From NCBI GenBank assembly GCA_000242935.3, contig CP007053.1, positions 1,984,001 to 2,048,000 on the forward strand: a stretch of 64,000 nucleotides of DNA. Direction: 5' to 3'. The DNA is from Opitutaceae bacterium TAV5 (GTDB lineage Bacteria; Verrucomicrobiota; Verrucomicrobiia; Opitutales; Opitutaceae). Shown here one piece after another: positions 19,801 through 26,494 of the stretch. A model generated the notes under the pieces. That model saw only the letters and a program-made list of their open reading frames with translations, did not search any database and had not been told where the DNA came from. Position 1 is the first letter of the stretch; each line of letters starts with the position of its first letter. Position numbers and translations under genes: made by a program.

Positions 19801-22800
19801 GAGCGAGCCGATCACGAACGCCTCATCCGCCTCCCCCGCCCGCAAATCGGCGGACAGGCTGGAGACGTGCTCCTGCCCGACGGCGAGCACCCGCCCTTGC
19901 ATAAGCGCCGCCGGCATCTGGGAAGGCTGGACGTTGGTGTAACGGGGCGCCTCGATGACGACGTTCAGCGCGCCGGCGCTGGCGCCTTCGCCACCGGCAC
20001 GGGCGCGCAGATCGCCGTCCAGAAAGATGCCGCTGTAGGAGGTGAGCGAGATGGAGCCGCCGTGGCTCGCCACCTCGCGCTCCCGGAAGCGCGCGCCGTC
20101 GTAAACATCGAGCATGGCGGCGGCGCCGGAGACATCGAGCACCGCGCCGGGGCGGACGATGACCCAGGCCTCGGTCGAATCCTGCGTCTGTATCAGGCCG
20201 TCCGGATCCCGGCGCAGGACGCCTTCGCTGCCGAGGACGATGGAGCCGCCGTCCGTGACGAGGCCGTAGTCGCGGCCCGAAAAATCTCGCGCGGCGACGG
20301 CGAGGCCCGAGGCGTCGAGCCGCGCGTTTTCACCGATCCAGACGGAGGTCTCGCCCGGCCCTGGGTAAACGGGTAGATTCGGACTGTTCGATGCCCTGGG
20401 CGACTCGAAAATCGTGCGCGAATTGGCGATGATGATTTCGCCGCCGCGGGCCGTGATCGCGCCATCGACGGTAAGTTGCCCGGCGGCGCTGAGTCTGACC
20501 CGCTGCCCCGGATCGACCGTGATGGCGGCGTCCTGGCCGACGTCCACCGCGCCGTGGGAAATGATGGGCGTGCCGACGGTCGGGAAGGAGCCCGTCAGCC
20601 CCTCGAGCGCGAGGCTGGCGCCGGCGCGTTGGGTGAGCGTGCCTTTGGCGGGGTTTTCGGTGAAGAGCGGCGGCAGGACGAAGTCGGCCACGTCCGCGAT
20701 GTCCGAACCGGTGGGTGCGCCCAGGCTCGCGGCATTGAACCGGTAAACGGGCATGACCACGTCGATTTGCGCGCCGGGGTGGACCGTCACGCCCAGCGTG
20801 CTGGCGAGCGAATAATCCGAGAAGCCCTGCCGGAAAAACTCCGCGTCCATGTTCAGGGGGGCGCGGACTTTGACGGCGTGGGTCAGCGACGCGCCTTTGG
20901 GGATGATCGTGCCGGCGGCGACGGTGAGGTCTTTCGTCAAAATGGTGTCCGCCGGGTAGGTGGTTTTGATGGGGCTGGGCAAGGGGATCGGCTCCGAGAA
21001 AAGCTCGACGGGAAAAGCGTATCCGGCGGACCAGCTCCATGCGTAGATGTAGCCGATTTTCGTGCCGGCGGGGATGAGCGATCCCGTGTTGTATTCTGTC
21101 TCGGAGGGTGTCCCGCCGGATGTCCTCAATGACATGCCTGACGGCACGATGAAATCGACACCCGTCGTCATGGGATTGGGATGGTTGGAATAACTACCCC
21201 ACTGCAGGTAAGTCCCGGGCAGAGGGTCGCCCGGCTTGATTTCGGACATCACCACTTCAAAGGAAAACGGCGGCTGGCTGCCGGCGGGGAAAACGGTGTC
21301 CTCGGCGAGCGTGAGGTCCATGGGGGCGACTTCGCCGACGGCGAGCAGGCCGTCGGTCTCCAGCAACCGGCCGCCGACGGAGATGTTTGTCCAGGCGTTG
21401 AGGGCGAGTTTGCCGCCCTTGGTGAAGCCGCGGGAGACGAGTTCGCCTTCGAGGCGCATGCCGCGGCCGGAGAGGGTGATGTCGCCGCCCGCGCCGCCCA
21501 CGGTGGAGGCGTCGGCCAGCACCGCGCCGCCGGCGGAGGCGTCGATGCGCGAGCCGGCCTCCATGACAAGGTCGCCGTAGCCGGTGTCGATGGTGACGGA
21601 GCCGCCGTCGCGGAAGGCGAGTCCCCAAGCGCTGTCGGGGTCGAGGGCGACGTTTGTCCAGAGGCCGCGGGTGTCGATGGTGACGCCGTCCTTGAGCGTC
21701 AGGCCGGCGGCGACGCTGACGCCGTTCACGTATTGGCCGCCGGTCATGATATGCACCGAGCCGCCGCGGGCGGTGAGGCTGCCGTCGAGCGTGAGGTCGC
21801 CGCCCGCGAGGTCGAGCGCGCCGCCGGGGGCGAGGGCGAGGTCGCCGCCGAGGACAAAGGTGTTGAGCCGGCTCTGGATGGAGAGGCCGCCGAGGCCGGC
21901 GTCGTTGAGGCGGTCGAGGTTGAGCCAGATGAGCCGGTCCGCCGGGTCGGCGTCGGCGCCGGCGGCGGCGGGAGGAGCGGCGTCGCCAGCGGCGAGGAGC
22001 ACGTCGGAATACCATTCGCGGCGGGGGTTGAAGGAGCCGGCGGAGGAGTCGTAGTTCTGGATGAGGAGGCGGCCGGCGAGGGCGGCCTGGGTCTGGCTGA
22101 GCTTGTAGCCATCGGTGACGCCGGAGCCGGGGCGGGCGTCGCGCTGGCGCGTGCCGTTGGTAACCGAAGCGTCGATACTGCCGTCGAGGCGCGCGTCGAT
22201 GGCGCGAATGGTAAACTGGCCGGCGTCGCGGCCCACGGTGTAGCCTTCCTCATGGCGCTTGACCTGGGCCTGGCTGGTAAGGGGATTTGAATACACCTTG
22301 GTCACGCCCCATTTCTCGGATTTTTCCACATGGGCATTGCCGAGGGCGTAATACACCAGGTCGGCGGGGGCGCGGCCGAGGTCGTAGAGCTTGCCGTCGC
22401 TGCCGAGGACGCGGGTGACATTGAGGTAGCCGGACTGAACGTCGAGCGTGCCGCCCGAAAGGTCGATGAGCGAACCGGCCTCGGTGACGACGCTGTCGGC
22501 GACGAAGTTGACCGTGCCGCCCTGGGCCGTCCATTCGCCGATGCCGTGGGCTTGGTTGGCGAGATAACCGCCGGCCTCGATCAGGCCGCCGCCGGTGTAG
22601 TAGCGGTCGCTCTCGTAGCCGTCGGTGCCGGCGGGCACGTAGGTGAGGTCGCGGCGGTCAATCCAGACGTCCTGATTGAAGAGGGGGCGGTCGGGGTTGT
22701 CGCGGTTGAGGGGGGAGTCGCGCAGTTCGAAGCCCTGCACGTTGACCTTGATGTTGTTGTCCTCCATCGCCACCCGCACGCCGAGCGCGCCGGAGACGTC

Positions 22801-24447
22801 GAGTTGCGCGCCGTCGGCGACGCGGATTTCGCCCCAGGTAAGCGGATTGACCTGGCTGACGGCGACGTCCTTGGTGCCGGCGGCGCTGTTGCCAGCGCTG
22901 ACGGCGATTTGGCCGCCGGTGGCGAGCGCGAGGGAATCGCCCTCGAAAGTCACCAGTCCCCCACCGACAATCTCAATGCGCGACTGGTCGCGGCGGTCGG
23001 AAAGCGTGGAGTAGTTGTCGAATTTCGTGGTGTTGGCGAGGGCCTCGGTGACGCGCGCCTGGTCGAGCGCGGCGGACTCCGCGATGAGGGCGTCGCGCTG
23101 GCTGTCGAGCGCGGTCTGGCCGTCGTCGCGAAGCTCGACGCGGTCGTCCTCGATGAGGAGGTCGCCGGCGATGATGGCGGTGACGGAATCCGCGCCGAGG
23201 CTGACGGCGGCGTCCTTGTCGTTGGCGGAGGTGAGGAGGTGGACGGTGCCGCGGGTGTTGACCGAGGTGGTGGCGACGGCGACGCCGTCCTGCCGCACGT
23301 CACGCCCGCTGAACGTGATATCGCCTTCGCGGGCGACGATGAGGCCGGTGTTGCTGACCGCGCCCGCCGTGCTGCCGTCCGTGAACTGCGGGGCGACTTC
23401 GGCGCCGCGAGTGGTGGAGTGTTTGTTTTCCTCGGTGCTGACGCCGCGGCGGAGGACGAAGCTGTCGCCGGCGGCGAGCAGGGTCTGGCCTTTGCGGGTG
23501 GTGATTTCGCCGGCATTGGTCACTTCCGTGCCGAGGAGCAGCACGGAGCCGCCGCCTTCGGTGGCAGAGGCGGGTTCGCGGGTGGTGATCTGCGCGCCGG
23601 CCTCGACGGTGACGACGCCGCCGGCGTCGGTGAAGGTGGGCGCGGTGATGCTGAAACCATAGATCCCTCGGTTAAGGAATTGGTCATTGCTCATATTGGC
23701 GGCAGCGGCGACGAGGTTGCCGACGTTGACCTGGGAGGCGCCGCCGAAGATGATGCCGTTGCGGTTGAGGATGTAGACGGAGCCGTCGGCCTTGATCTGG
23801 CCCTGGATTTGCGAGGGGCGGGCGGAGGGATCGTTGACGCGGTTGAGGGCGACCCAGTCGCGGTTGCCCTGCTGGTCGAAGTTGACCGTGGTTTCGCGCC
23901 CCACGTTGAACTGCTCCCAGGTGAGGATCGCCTTCTGCGCCTGCTGTTTGATGTCCACGACGGTAGCACCGTTGGCGTGGGTCTGGGTCGGCCCATCGGC
24001 GCCCTGCCACAGGTCCGAACCGGGCGTGGCGCCGTCGGCGACGACGAGGCCGCCGGGAGCGAGCCCATTGGGCACGTCGCTGAGCCCGGCCAGCGCGGCG
24101 GCGCGGGCGGCGGCCTGCGCCTGGCGCACGGCGAGGATCGCCTGGGTGGTGCGCACCAGCGACTGGCGCTGCGCCTGCGCCAGCGCGGTGGCCGTGGCGC
24201 TGTCCACCGCCTGGCCGCCGGTGCCGCCGGAAGGATTTTCCGCGGCGGGCGCTCCGGCGCGGGCGCGGATGTTGCCGACCAAGCTGGCCGCACTGAGCGG
24301 AGCGGGAACCAGGGCGACGACCAACAGGGCGAGTAATCCTGAACCGGATACGGACAGGCAGAAGGCCGTGCGCAGGAAATTGCCGGCGGCGAGCCATGCC
24401 TTCGGGAGGGCCGCGGAAATTCGGGATGTCGGGACGAAACGGTTCAT
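10870..24447 (-). CDS. Giant filamentous haemagglutinin-like TpsA exoprotein (4525 aa)
   Basis: An ATG at 24447 opens 4525 codons without interruption. The N-terminus has an extended signal peptide (about 1-54). A TPS secretion domain follows at about 130-270, recognised by ILTWEQFNVGRETTVNFDQ, ALNRVNDPSARPSQIQG and YILNRNGIIFGG. The last motif has NRNGI where the family usually has NPNGI. The long middle is made of beta-helix-like repeats rich in Gly, Asp, Leu and Ala. Insertions around residues 1090-1230, 2835-3030 and 3190-3420 carry repeated PAGT/PKGT turns. The C-terminus (GDVDLIAPLGTIDVGEAGIRV, ALQIINAANIQVQG) matches the DUF3739 type. It is the likely passenger of the TpsB transporters. 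A surface fibre or adhesin role is inferred from the family. Confidence 0.93.
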   Translation of the reverse strand: MNRFVPTSRISAALPKAWLAAGNFLRTAFCLSVSGSGLLALLVVALVPAPLSAASLVGNIRARAGAPAAENPSGGTGGQAVDSATATALAQAQRQSLVRTTQAILAVRQAQAAARAAALAGLSDVPNGLAPGGLVVADGATPGSDLWQGADGPTQTHANGATVVDIKQQAQKAILTWEQFNVGRETTVNFDQQGNRDWVALNRVNDPSARPSQIQGQIKADGSVYILNRNGIIFGGASQVNVGNLVAAAANMSNDQFLNRGIYGFSITAPTFTDAGGVVTVEAGAQITTREPASATEGGGSVLLLGTEVTNAGEITTRKGQTLLAAGDSFVLRRGVSTEENKHSTTRGAEVAPQFTDGSTAGAVSNTGLIVAREGDITFSGRDVRQDGVAVATTSVNTRGTVHLLTSANDKDAAVSLGADSVTAIIAGDLLIEDDRVELRDDGQTALDSQRDALIAESAALDQARVTEALANTTKFDNYSTLSDRRDQSRIEIVGGGLVTFEGDSLALATGGQIAVSAGNSAAGTKDVAVSQVNPLTWGEIRVADGAQLDVSGALGVRVAMEDNNIKVNVQGFELRDSPLNRDNPDRPLFNQDVWIDRRDLTYVPAGTDGYESDRYYTGGGLIEAGGYLANQAHGIGEWTAQGGTVNFVADSVVTEAGSLIDLSGGTLDVQSGYLNVTRVLGSDGKLYDLGRAPADLVYYALGNAHVEKSEKWGVTKVYSNPLTSQAQVKRHEEGYTVGRDAGQFTIRAIDARLDGSIDASVTNGTRQRDARPGSGVTDGYKLSQTQAALAGRLLIQNYDSSAGSFNPRREWYSDVLLAAGDAAPPAAAGADADPADRLIWLNLDRLNDAGLGGLSIQSRLNTFVLGGDLALAPGGALDLAGGDLTLDGSLTARGGSVHIMTGGQYVNGVSVAAGLTLKDGVTIDTRGLWTNVALDPDSAWGLAFRDGGSVTIDTGYGDLVMEAGSRIDASAGGAVLADASTVGGAGGDITLSGRGMRLEGELVSRGFTKGGKLALNAWTNISVGGRLLETDGLLAVGEVAPMDLTLAEDTVFPAGSQPPFSFEVVMSEIKPGDPLPGTYLQWGSYSNHPNPMTTGVDFIVPSGMSLRTSGGTPSETEYNTGSLIPAGTKIGYIYAWSWSAGYAFPVELFSEPIPLPSPIKTTYPADTILTKDLTVAAGTIIPKGASLTHAVKVRAPLNMDAEFFRQGFSDYSLASTLGVTVHPGAQIDVVMPVYRFNAASLGAPTGSDIADVADFVLPPLFTENPAKGTLTQRAGASLALEGLTGSFPTVGTPIISHGAVDVGQDAAITVDPGQRVRLSAAGQLTVDGAITARGGEIIIANSRTIFESPRASNSPNLPVYPGPGETSVWIGENARLDASGLAVAARDFSGRDYGLVTDGGSIVLGSEGVLRRDPDGLIQTQDSTEAWVIVRPGAVLDVSGAAAMLDVYDGARFREREVASHGGSISLTSYSGIFLDGDLRARAGGEGASAGALNVVIEAPRYTNVQPSQMPAALMQGRVLAVGQEHVSSLSADLRAGEADEAFVIGSLGAARVSVEQITAGGFDSVSLWGRHGIVFDGDVSLSLARSLTLSKGYLGNSAEGARVSLAAPYVYVDGWSVLTGGGSDVYPDRAPVLPAGGSFDIAGGLVDFRHLAKIDYAQVRVESAGDLRFLPSVASTSSSSLDRRTLVQAPGELTLAAAQLYPTSNTLARVTAGDLLAIERVGAETPAVPLSVFGQLELGAQTVRQGGIVRAPLGSITLTGGLTNGGLVELLDGSITSVSARGLLMPYGGTADGVDYLVNGEKAATSAILGAYVGAQGVVTVNADSFHSGAGSLLDLSGGGHLLGGAFVTGRGGSVDTLLYPRNPGGRVFAIVPGVATAPVAGGYASQWTGAVPEIGQQITIPAGVPGLPAGTYTLLPANYALLPGAYRVELGVAGGRPFEGVTAQRDGSFAMMGEQGVAGAGIRDALPRLVTVTPGAVFRTWAHYNEQSFAAHQVEQAGIFGNLRPRLEADGKYLTFSPGDYPEGDANSALVFDGLADFSAAPGGYDGGFALSSSRYVNLVITAPGSATENRDTADRGAYITVSSDALDRVNAPNLYIGGVPSQGATALSVSTGGMGQLGYDLLIEGGVTLRGSQVILASRDTITLESGAAIDTLGRGIASPDSSAGLLFGDAPSAYGELALLAVSNGLLVLNSPAGLNTSSITLGEGVSLRSEGSIGFYADRGLNMEGLARFGTRNLFLTVPSFNIGSSDALAAAGPLPDGMILNQSILDSLLAGDLASGAPAVETLILGASQSINFFGDIALNTIDPATGRSSLAQLVFNSPALYGYGSAADTVRLTTDTFVWNGAEVFEAESSYGLVSSSARPGALRDGGAGSGRFVIDAGSIVFGYPSPSRPDTSITFDRLMLGFSDVAFNASSAITANARSTLSVYQTGDNPAALDAFDPAAYAGAGGALHLNTPLLTGDSAAFLHFHAGGPIDVTAPSAAASVPAASGLGAEIGLHTASSIDIASSIILHSGRLTLSAAGDITLADAARLDLSGLPVAFHDVTRHTWGGDASLESASGNITHRAGAQIDLSAPGEDAGSLTLSALSGRVRLDGELLATGGEGHDGGSFDLRARLIADDTAALSSAFAALNTRLTQDGFSAARSFRFTQGDLLIGDDLKARDISVSVDNGSLTVNGLIDASGPRPGSIRLASRDDLRLASTAVLDARGTEMQLDGYGQPVEALNRAHIELSSAEGWLRLDAGATLDLSSPDGVDRGRLTLNARRADETGGDINIDASGPLDIRGADSIALNAWWTYSPADENGSIVQDNGTDSPVSTNELQTTTRTLLETMTRTVTVTVTTFPGESFPFGENLTVGYPDYVEPNYALGLTLQADYSTYPYIFSLYFPGATGLKSGKATLVSGKITGGDGTVYNPGDQIGYIVMNDATLTADVMIDIDGVPSGTQLFGCYDSTGSYYYTLKATNANREVSQTSTLVTLDTPPSIDTVIDDSTPGRLITTVTSVELLQTLETTVTMAPPDTAIGTVTTTETSPDNLTKTTTDAETYADPQKGFAGLDQIDEQNQVFYANALADTALQNRLAGLKAHDDAFHLRPGVEITGGDASGGNLTVPGDLDLSRYRYGPAADRDPASASYGAGEPLALQLRAPADLVIKGSITDGFAQAKPTPDDRALLLAAGRVAADTVLTFDLNLPAGTKFDSGSRLPFPVTFSGPDELPGGETATTTMILWHVPYNQTTFGYYFAFPDPNDLPVVETGRVDVVASQGGTPKTYLPGDKLPRNLAEGTTFYAGTKLSANNPANATVKFSGFTIGAYNRAPVDVTLAKDFTTGASTERVGGDQYIRLPDGTEYNARDNPAIPPGTLLPKGTIISAQVGFYSGNEYEVEAFVIPPGTSLPKNYILTDPLPLLAGDILPAGTNIAEAIYDAEARLLHAVAPMLAPGSLSADIRLAAGADLSAADARALLSAPALAAAGHAGNLTLDNLRRSNIGQPGLNVIRTGVGSLDLLAGGDFTQTAPYGIYTAGTDTELPGGGDEAFRLPLPPGIVLGATLADWASALGERSVWYPDHGGDLTIAVQGDLSAYTYKQGTLDNQSVSNWLWKQGGDDALGIKTAWGLNFGTFIPITYNQKPAAALYGFSGFGALGGGNVRIRVGGDAGVLASPVKRSQYGNDDVYSTSLLVAVGSTGRVTSVTTRDGVVTGGEITQTGGGDIDVRIGGRLNPFASFDYLDMDGGSFTNLRGDIRLEAAAIGFLKPAYGALSAGDPRAPDIYAAGGISSGYAYTPQGAPQITPGDGAVAFRTRGNLSVNIPRDATMGDIYSANTRLFDYQPDPASQNTALTWFSLWRDDTAVSLFSAGGDIAPFGLGTSGLLLTTPRFYATAAAGSIYYGSRNTNSPMTIELVPSATGQLELLAMDSIYAGVIGGPARLAMSGASAGLELIPNPFKPAYILAGPGTTYFTDAYALTNTLIAYGLPRYEGDQGTRTPTQGYFAFQPDMPLTNLHAADADPMRIYAAEGDIVSFRMGDLASSYGVTTRLPVAKAAHILAGRDIVAFGGPAGSYYDMPNLILNARDTDVSLLSAGRDIIHANAEIYGPGALEVTAGRHIYQGDNGTLTSRGAVLPGDNRPGADIALMAGMANGVAWDAVRDLYLDPANLANPELPLSHPDYPENAGKVAKVYDEELIAWLKENYNYEAADSEAALAWFSTELTPGQQRVFLRSVYYNELREGGREYNNPESRRFASYLRGRQMIATLFPETDAAGNEITRPGDITMFGGSGIRTLFGGDIQMLAPGGQVMVGMEGQVPPATAGVVTQGAGDIQTYSQGSLLLGLSRIMTTFGGDIFGWSAEGDINAGRGSKTTIVYTPPKRVYDNYGNVTLSPTVPSSGAGIATLNPIPEVPPGDVDLIAPLGTIDVGEAGIRVSGNINLAALQIINAANIQVQGNATGIPVAAMPNLGAITAASNTANAATAGAMEAAAEARRSPAPPVMPSIIEVEVLGYGGTKEEAKKTAAAPEPAESPLAMVNR

Positions 24448-24600
24448 GGCGGGAAAATCGGTGGGAAAAGGTGTCGGGCAGGAAGAGGATTGCGCAGGGC
24501 GGGAATGAATCAGGCGGCGGAGGAGATGGGCGTGGGCATGGTGGCAAAACGCTGAAATCAGGGTGCCAGGAGCTGGTTGCCAGGGATCAGGTGCCAGTGG

Positions 24601-24637
24601 TTTTTCAGCTTTCAGTTTTCAGCTTTCAGCTTTTCCC
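24601..24637. repeat. TTTCAG/AGCTTTCAG tandem repeat at the 3' end of the prolyl isomerase gene
   Basis: The array TTTTTCAGCTTTCAGTTTTC continues as AGCTTTCAGCTTTT. It covers the stop codon of the isomerase gene and encodes the protein's last residues (EKLKAEN). Related arrays are at 4991-5027 and, as a single inverted unit, at 25483-25503. Confidence 0.6.
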
Positions 24638-25625
24638 CTGCGAGCACCCGGGAGAGGGCGAGTTCGTTAATGGTCATCGGATTTTCCTCGAGCAGCTTCG
24701 CCAGGTAAGCCTGACGGTTGGCCTGGAGGCGTTCGGCGCGGAGACGCTGCGAGAGCTGCACACGGACCTCGTCGAGGGTGAGCGGGCGGGCGTCGCGGAT
24801 CTCGAGCGCCTTCAGGATATGCCAGCCATCGGCGAGGCGGACGGGCTGGCTGACTGCGCCGGACGCGAGCGCGGTCACGGTATCACGAATCTCCGGACGA
24901 AGCTGGGCGTCGGTGAGCCAGCCGAGTTCGCCGCCGTTGGCCGCGCTTTGTTTTTCGTCGCTTTCGCTCCGGGCGATGGTTGCGAAGTCGGAGCCGGACC
25001 GGACTAGCTGTTGCTTCACGGAATCGAGCCTGGCCTTTGCCTTTTCGAGGGCGGCGGTGTCGGCGGCGGACGGAGCGGGAGCGGCGACAAAGATCTGGGC
25101 AATCCGGAACTGGCGGGGAGCGACGAGCGCGGCGCGGTTGGCCTCGTAAACGGTGTGCAGGTCGGCCTCGGACGGGAAGTCCGCCGGAGGCTGCGAGACG
25201 GATTGCAGGTAGCTTTCGATCAGCGCGTTTTCCCGCAGCTTTTCGAGCTGCGCGGTGAAGGCGGGATTCTTGTCCCATTTTTGGGCGACGGCCTCGGCGA
25301 GGACGACCCGGCGGGCCAGCAGCGAACGCACCGCCTGGCTGAGCAGCGCGGGGTTGGCGGCGAGCGCGGCCTGCTCGCGCGGATCGAGGCTTTCGAGCGA
25401 GGACCGGATGTCGTCGATCCTGACATCGGTGTCGCTGACGCGGGCGATGATGCCGGAGCCGCCATCGGCGGCGAGGACAGACGGGGAAAAACTGAAAGCT
25501 GACGCAGCGCAAAGCGCGGAGATGGCGGCGCGGGACGCGCCGGCCCGAAGGGCCGACCGAAGTGGGCGCCCCTTGGGCAGCCGAGGGAACAAAAAGCAAG
25601 CCAGCCGTTTGTGTGATGACTTCAT
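24612..25625 (-). CDS. Exported parvulin-type peptidyl-prolyl isomerase (SurA/PpiC-like)
   Basis: This 337-residue protein has an N-terminal export signal ending near residue 53 (SVLAA). A helical chaperone-like region follows (about 55-145, containing LLARRVVLAEAVAQKW) and then a parvulin domain at about 160-275 (RQFRIAQIFVA, DFATIARSESDE, GELGWLTDAQL, GWHILKALEI). Periplasmic SurA-like proteins hold and fold outer-membrane and exported proteins. The gene sits directly upstream of TpsA (164 bp) and downstream of the porin and coiled-coil genes. It is probably a dedicated periplasmic chaperone for the 4525-residue exoprotein or its transporter. The extreme C-terminus EKLKAEN is encoded by a genomic repeat, and part of the signal peptide (AFSFSPS) by a unit of the same repeat. 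Confidence 0.9.
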   Translation of the reverse strand: MKSSHKRLACFLFPRLPKGRPLRSALRAGASRAAISALCAASAFSFSPSVLAADGGSGIIARVSDTDVRIDDIRSSLESLDPREQAALAANPALLSQAVRSLLARRVVLAEAVAQKWDKNPAFTAQLEKLRENALIESYLQSVSQPPADFPSEADLHTVYEANRAALVAPRQFRIAQIFVAAPAPSAADTAALEKAKARLDSVKQQLVRSGSDFATIARSESDEKQSAANGGELGWLTDAQLRPEIRDTVTALASGAVSQPVRLADGWHILKALEIRDARPLTLDEVRVQLSQRLRAERLQANRQAYLAKLLEENPMTINELALSRVLAGEKLKAEN

Positions 25626-25662
25626 GATAATGATGATGGGAAAGAGGACGGGAGAGGGAGTT

Positions 25663-25778
25663 TTTTTAATCGCTAATGCACACTAATGATCACTAATGGA
25701 AAGAGTGCTGTAGTTTTTAACAGATACATCTGTAGATCTGATTATCAGTGTCCATTAGTGTGTATTAGTGGTTAAAAA
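25663..25778. repeat. ACTAATG inverted repeat between isomerase and coiled-coil genes
   Basis: The left arm (25663-25688) and right arm (25753-25778) are 26 nt each and complementary with three mismatches. Both consist of CACTAATG-like units. An extra ATCACTAATGGA follows the left arm. The element fills most of the 171-bp gap within the operon and might attenuate or process the transcript. This is a structural observation only. Confidence 0.65.
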
Positions 25779-25796
25779 CTCCGGTTCAGGAGAAAC

Positions 25797-26471
25797 TCAG
25801 CGGGCGGCGGCGGTGGCGGATCCGGTGTCGGGTTCGGCGGACTGGTATTTCTGGTCCATGACCCTGTCGGAGTAGTCCTGGACCAGGTTTTGTATCTCCA
25901 CGCGTTTGGCTCCGATGAACGGCTCGCGGGCCTTGATCGCATCCCCGAGCCCGAACTTTTCGAGGCGGTCGAGGATTTCGTTGCCGACCTTGACCAGCGC
26001 GACGTTGCGGGCCTCGCGGTCGGCCACGGTGCGCTCGAGCTGGGCCACGCGGATTTCGAGGGCGGCGCGGGCCTGCTCCTTTTCCCGGGCCAGCAGAGAC
26101 GCCTTTTCGGAAGATTCCTTCCACTTCGCAAGGTCGGCGGAAAGCTGGCCGACCTTTTCCTCCTGCGTCACCACGATGGCCTTGAGGTCGGCGATTTCCT
26201 TTTCGGCCGCGGCGCGGTCTTTCTCACCTTGCCGGATGAGCGCGGCGACCTGTTTTTTCAAGGCGTCGCGCTCCTTTTCGAGTTCGGCCTGCGTGACCTG
26301 GAGCGCGGCGCTCTCGCTCTGCGCGGCGCGAAGCTGGAGGGTCGTGTTGCGGAGGGCTTCGCGAAGGCGGAGCTCCATCGTGTTGTCGGGCTGGGCCTGG
26401 GCGAAGGCGCAGACCGGCGCAAGCGCGGCCAGCACGAGGGCGAACAGGTTTTTGAGTAGTGATGTTTTCAT
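25797..26471 (-). CDS. Exported coiled-coil protein of unknown function
   Basis: The ATG at 26471 gives 224 residues. There is a clear signal peptide (MKTSLLKNLFALVLAALAP, ending CAFAQA). A long charged helix rich in Glu, Lys, Ala and Gln follows at about 35-165 (ELEKERDALKKQVAAL, REKEQARAALEIRVAQLE), strongly predicted as a coiled coil. The C-terminal part is less repetitive (FGLGDAIKAREPFIG, VQDYSDRVMDQKY). It is 23 bp downstream of the porin gene and 171 bp upstream of the isomerase, inside the TpsB-TpsA operon. A periplasmic spacer or scaffold role is possible. Two other membrane-anchored coiled-coil proteins occur at 46938-48033, without recognisable similarity beyond composition. Confidence 0.8.
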   Translation of the reverse strand: MKTSLLKNLFALVLAALAPVCAFAQAQPDNTMELRLREALRNTTLQLRAAQSESAALQVTQAELEKERDALKKQVAALIRQGEKDRAAAEKEIADLKAIVVTQEEKVGQLSADLAKWKESSEKASLLAREKEQARAALEIRVAQLERTVADREARNVALVKVGNEILDRLEKFGLGDAIKAREPFIGAKRVEIQNLVQDYSDRVMDQKYQSAEPDTGSATAAAR

Positions 26472-26494
26472 GACAGTGGCGGTGACGGGTCCGG

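Noticed and set aside
25663-25778. CACTAATG repeats considered as a CRISPR array.
   Set aside because: The units are 7-8 bp, partly inverted, without regular spacers, and no cas gene is present.
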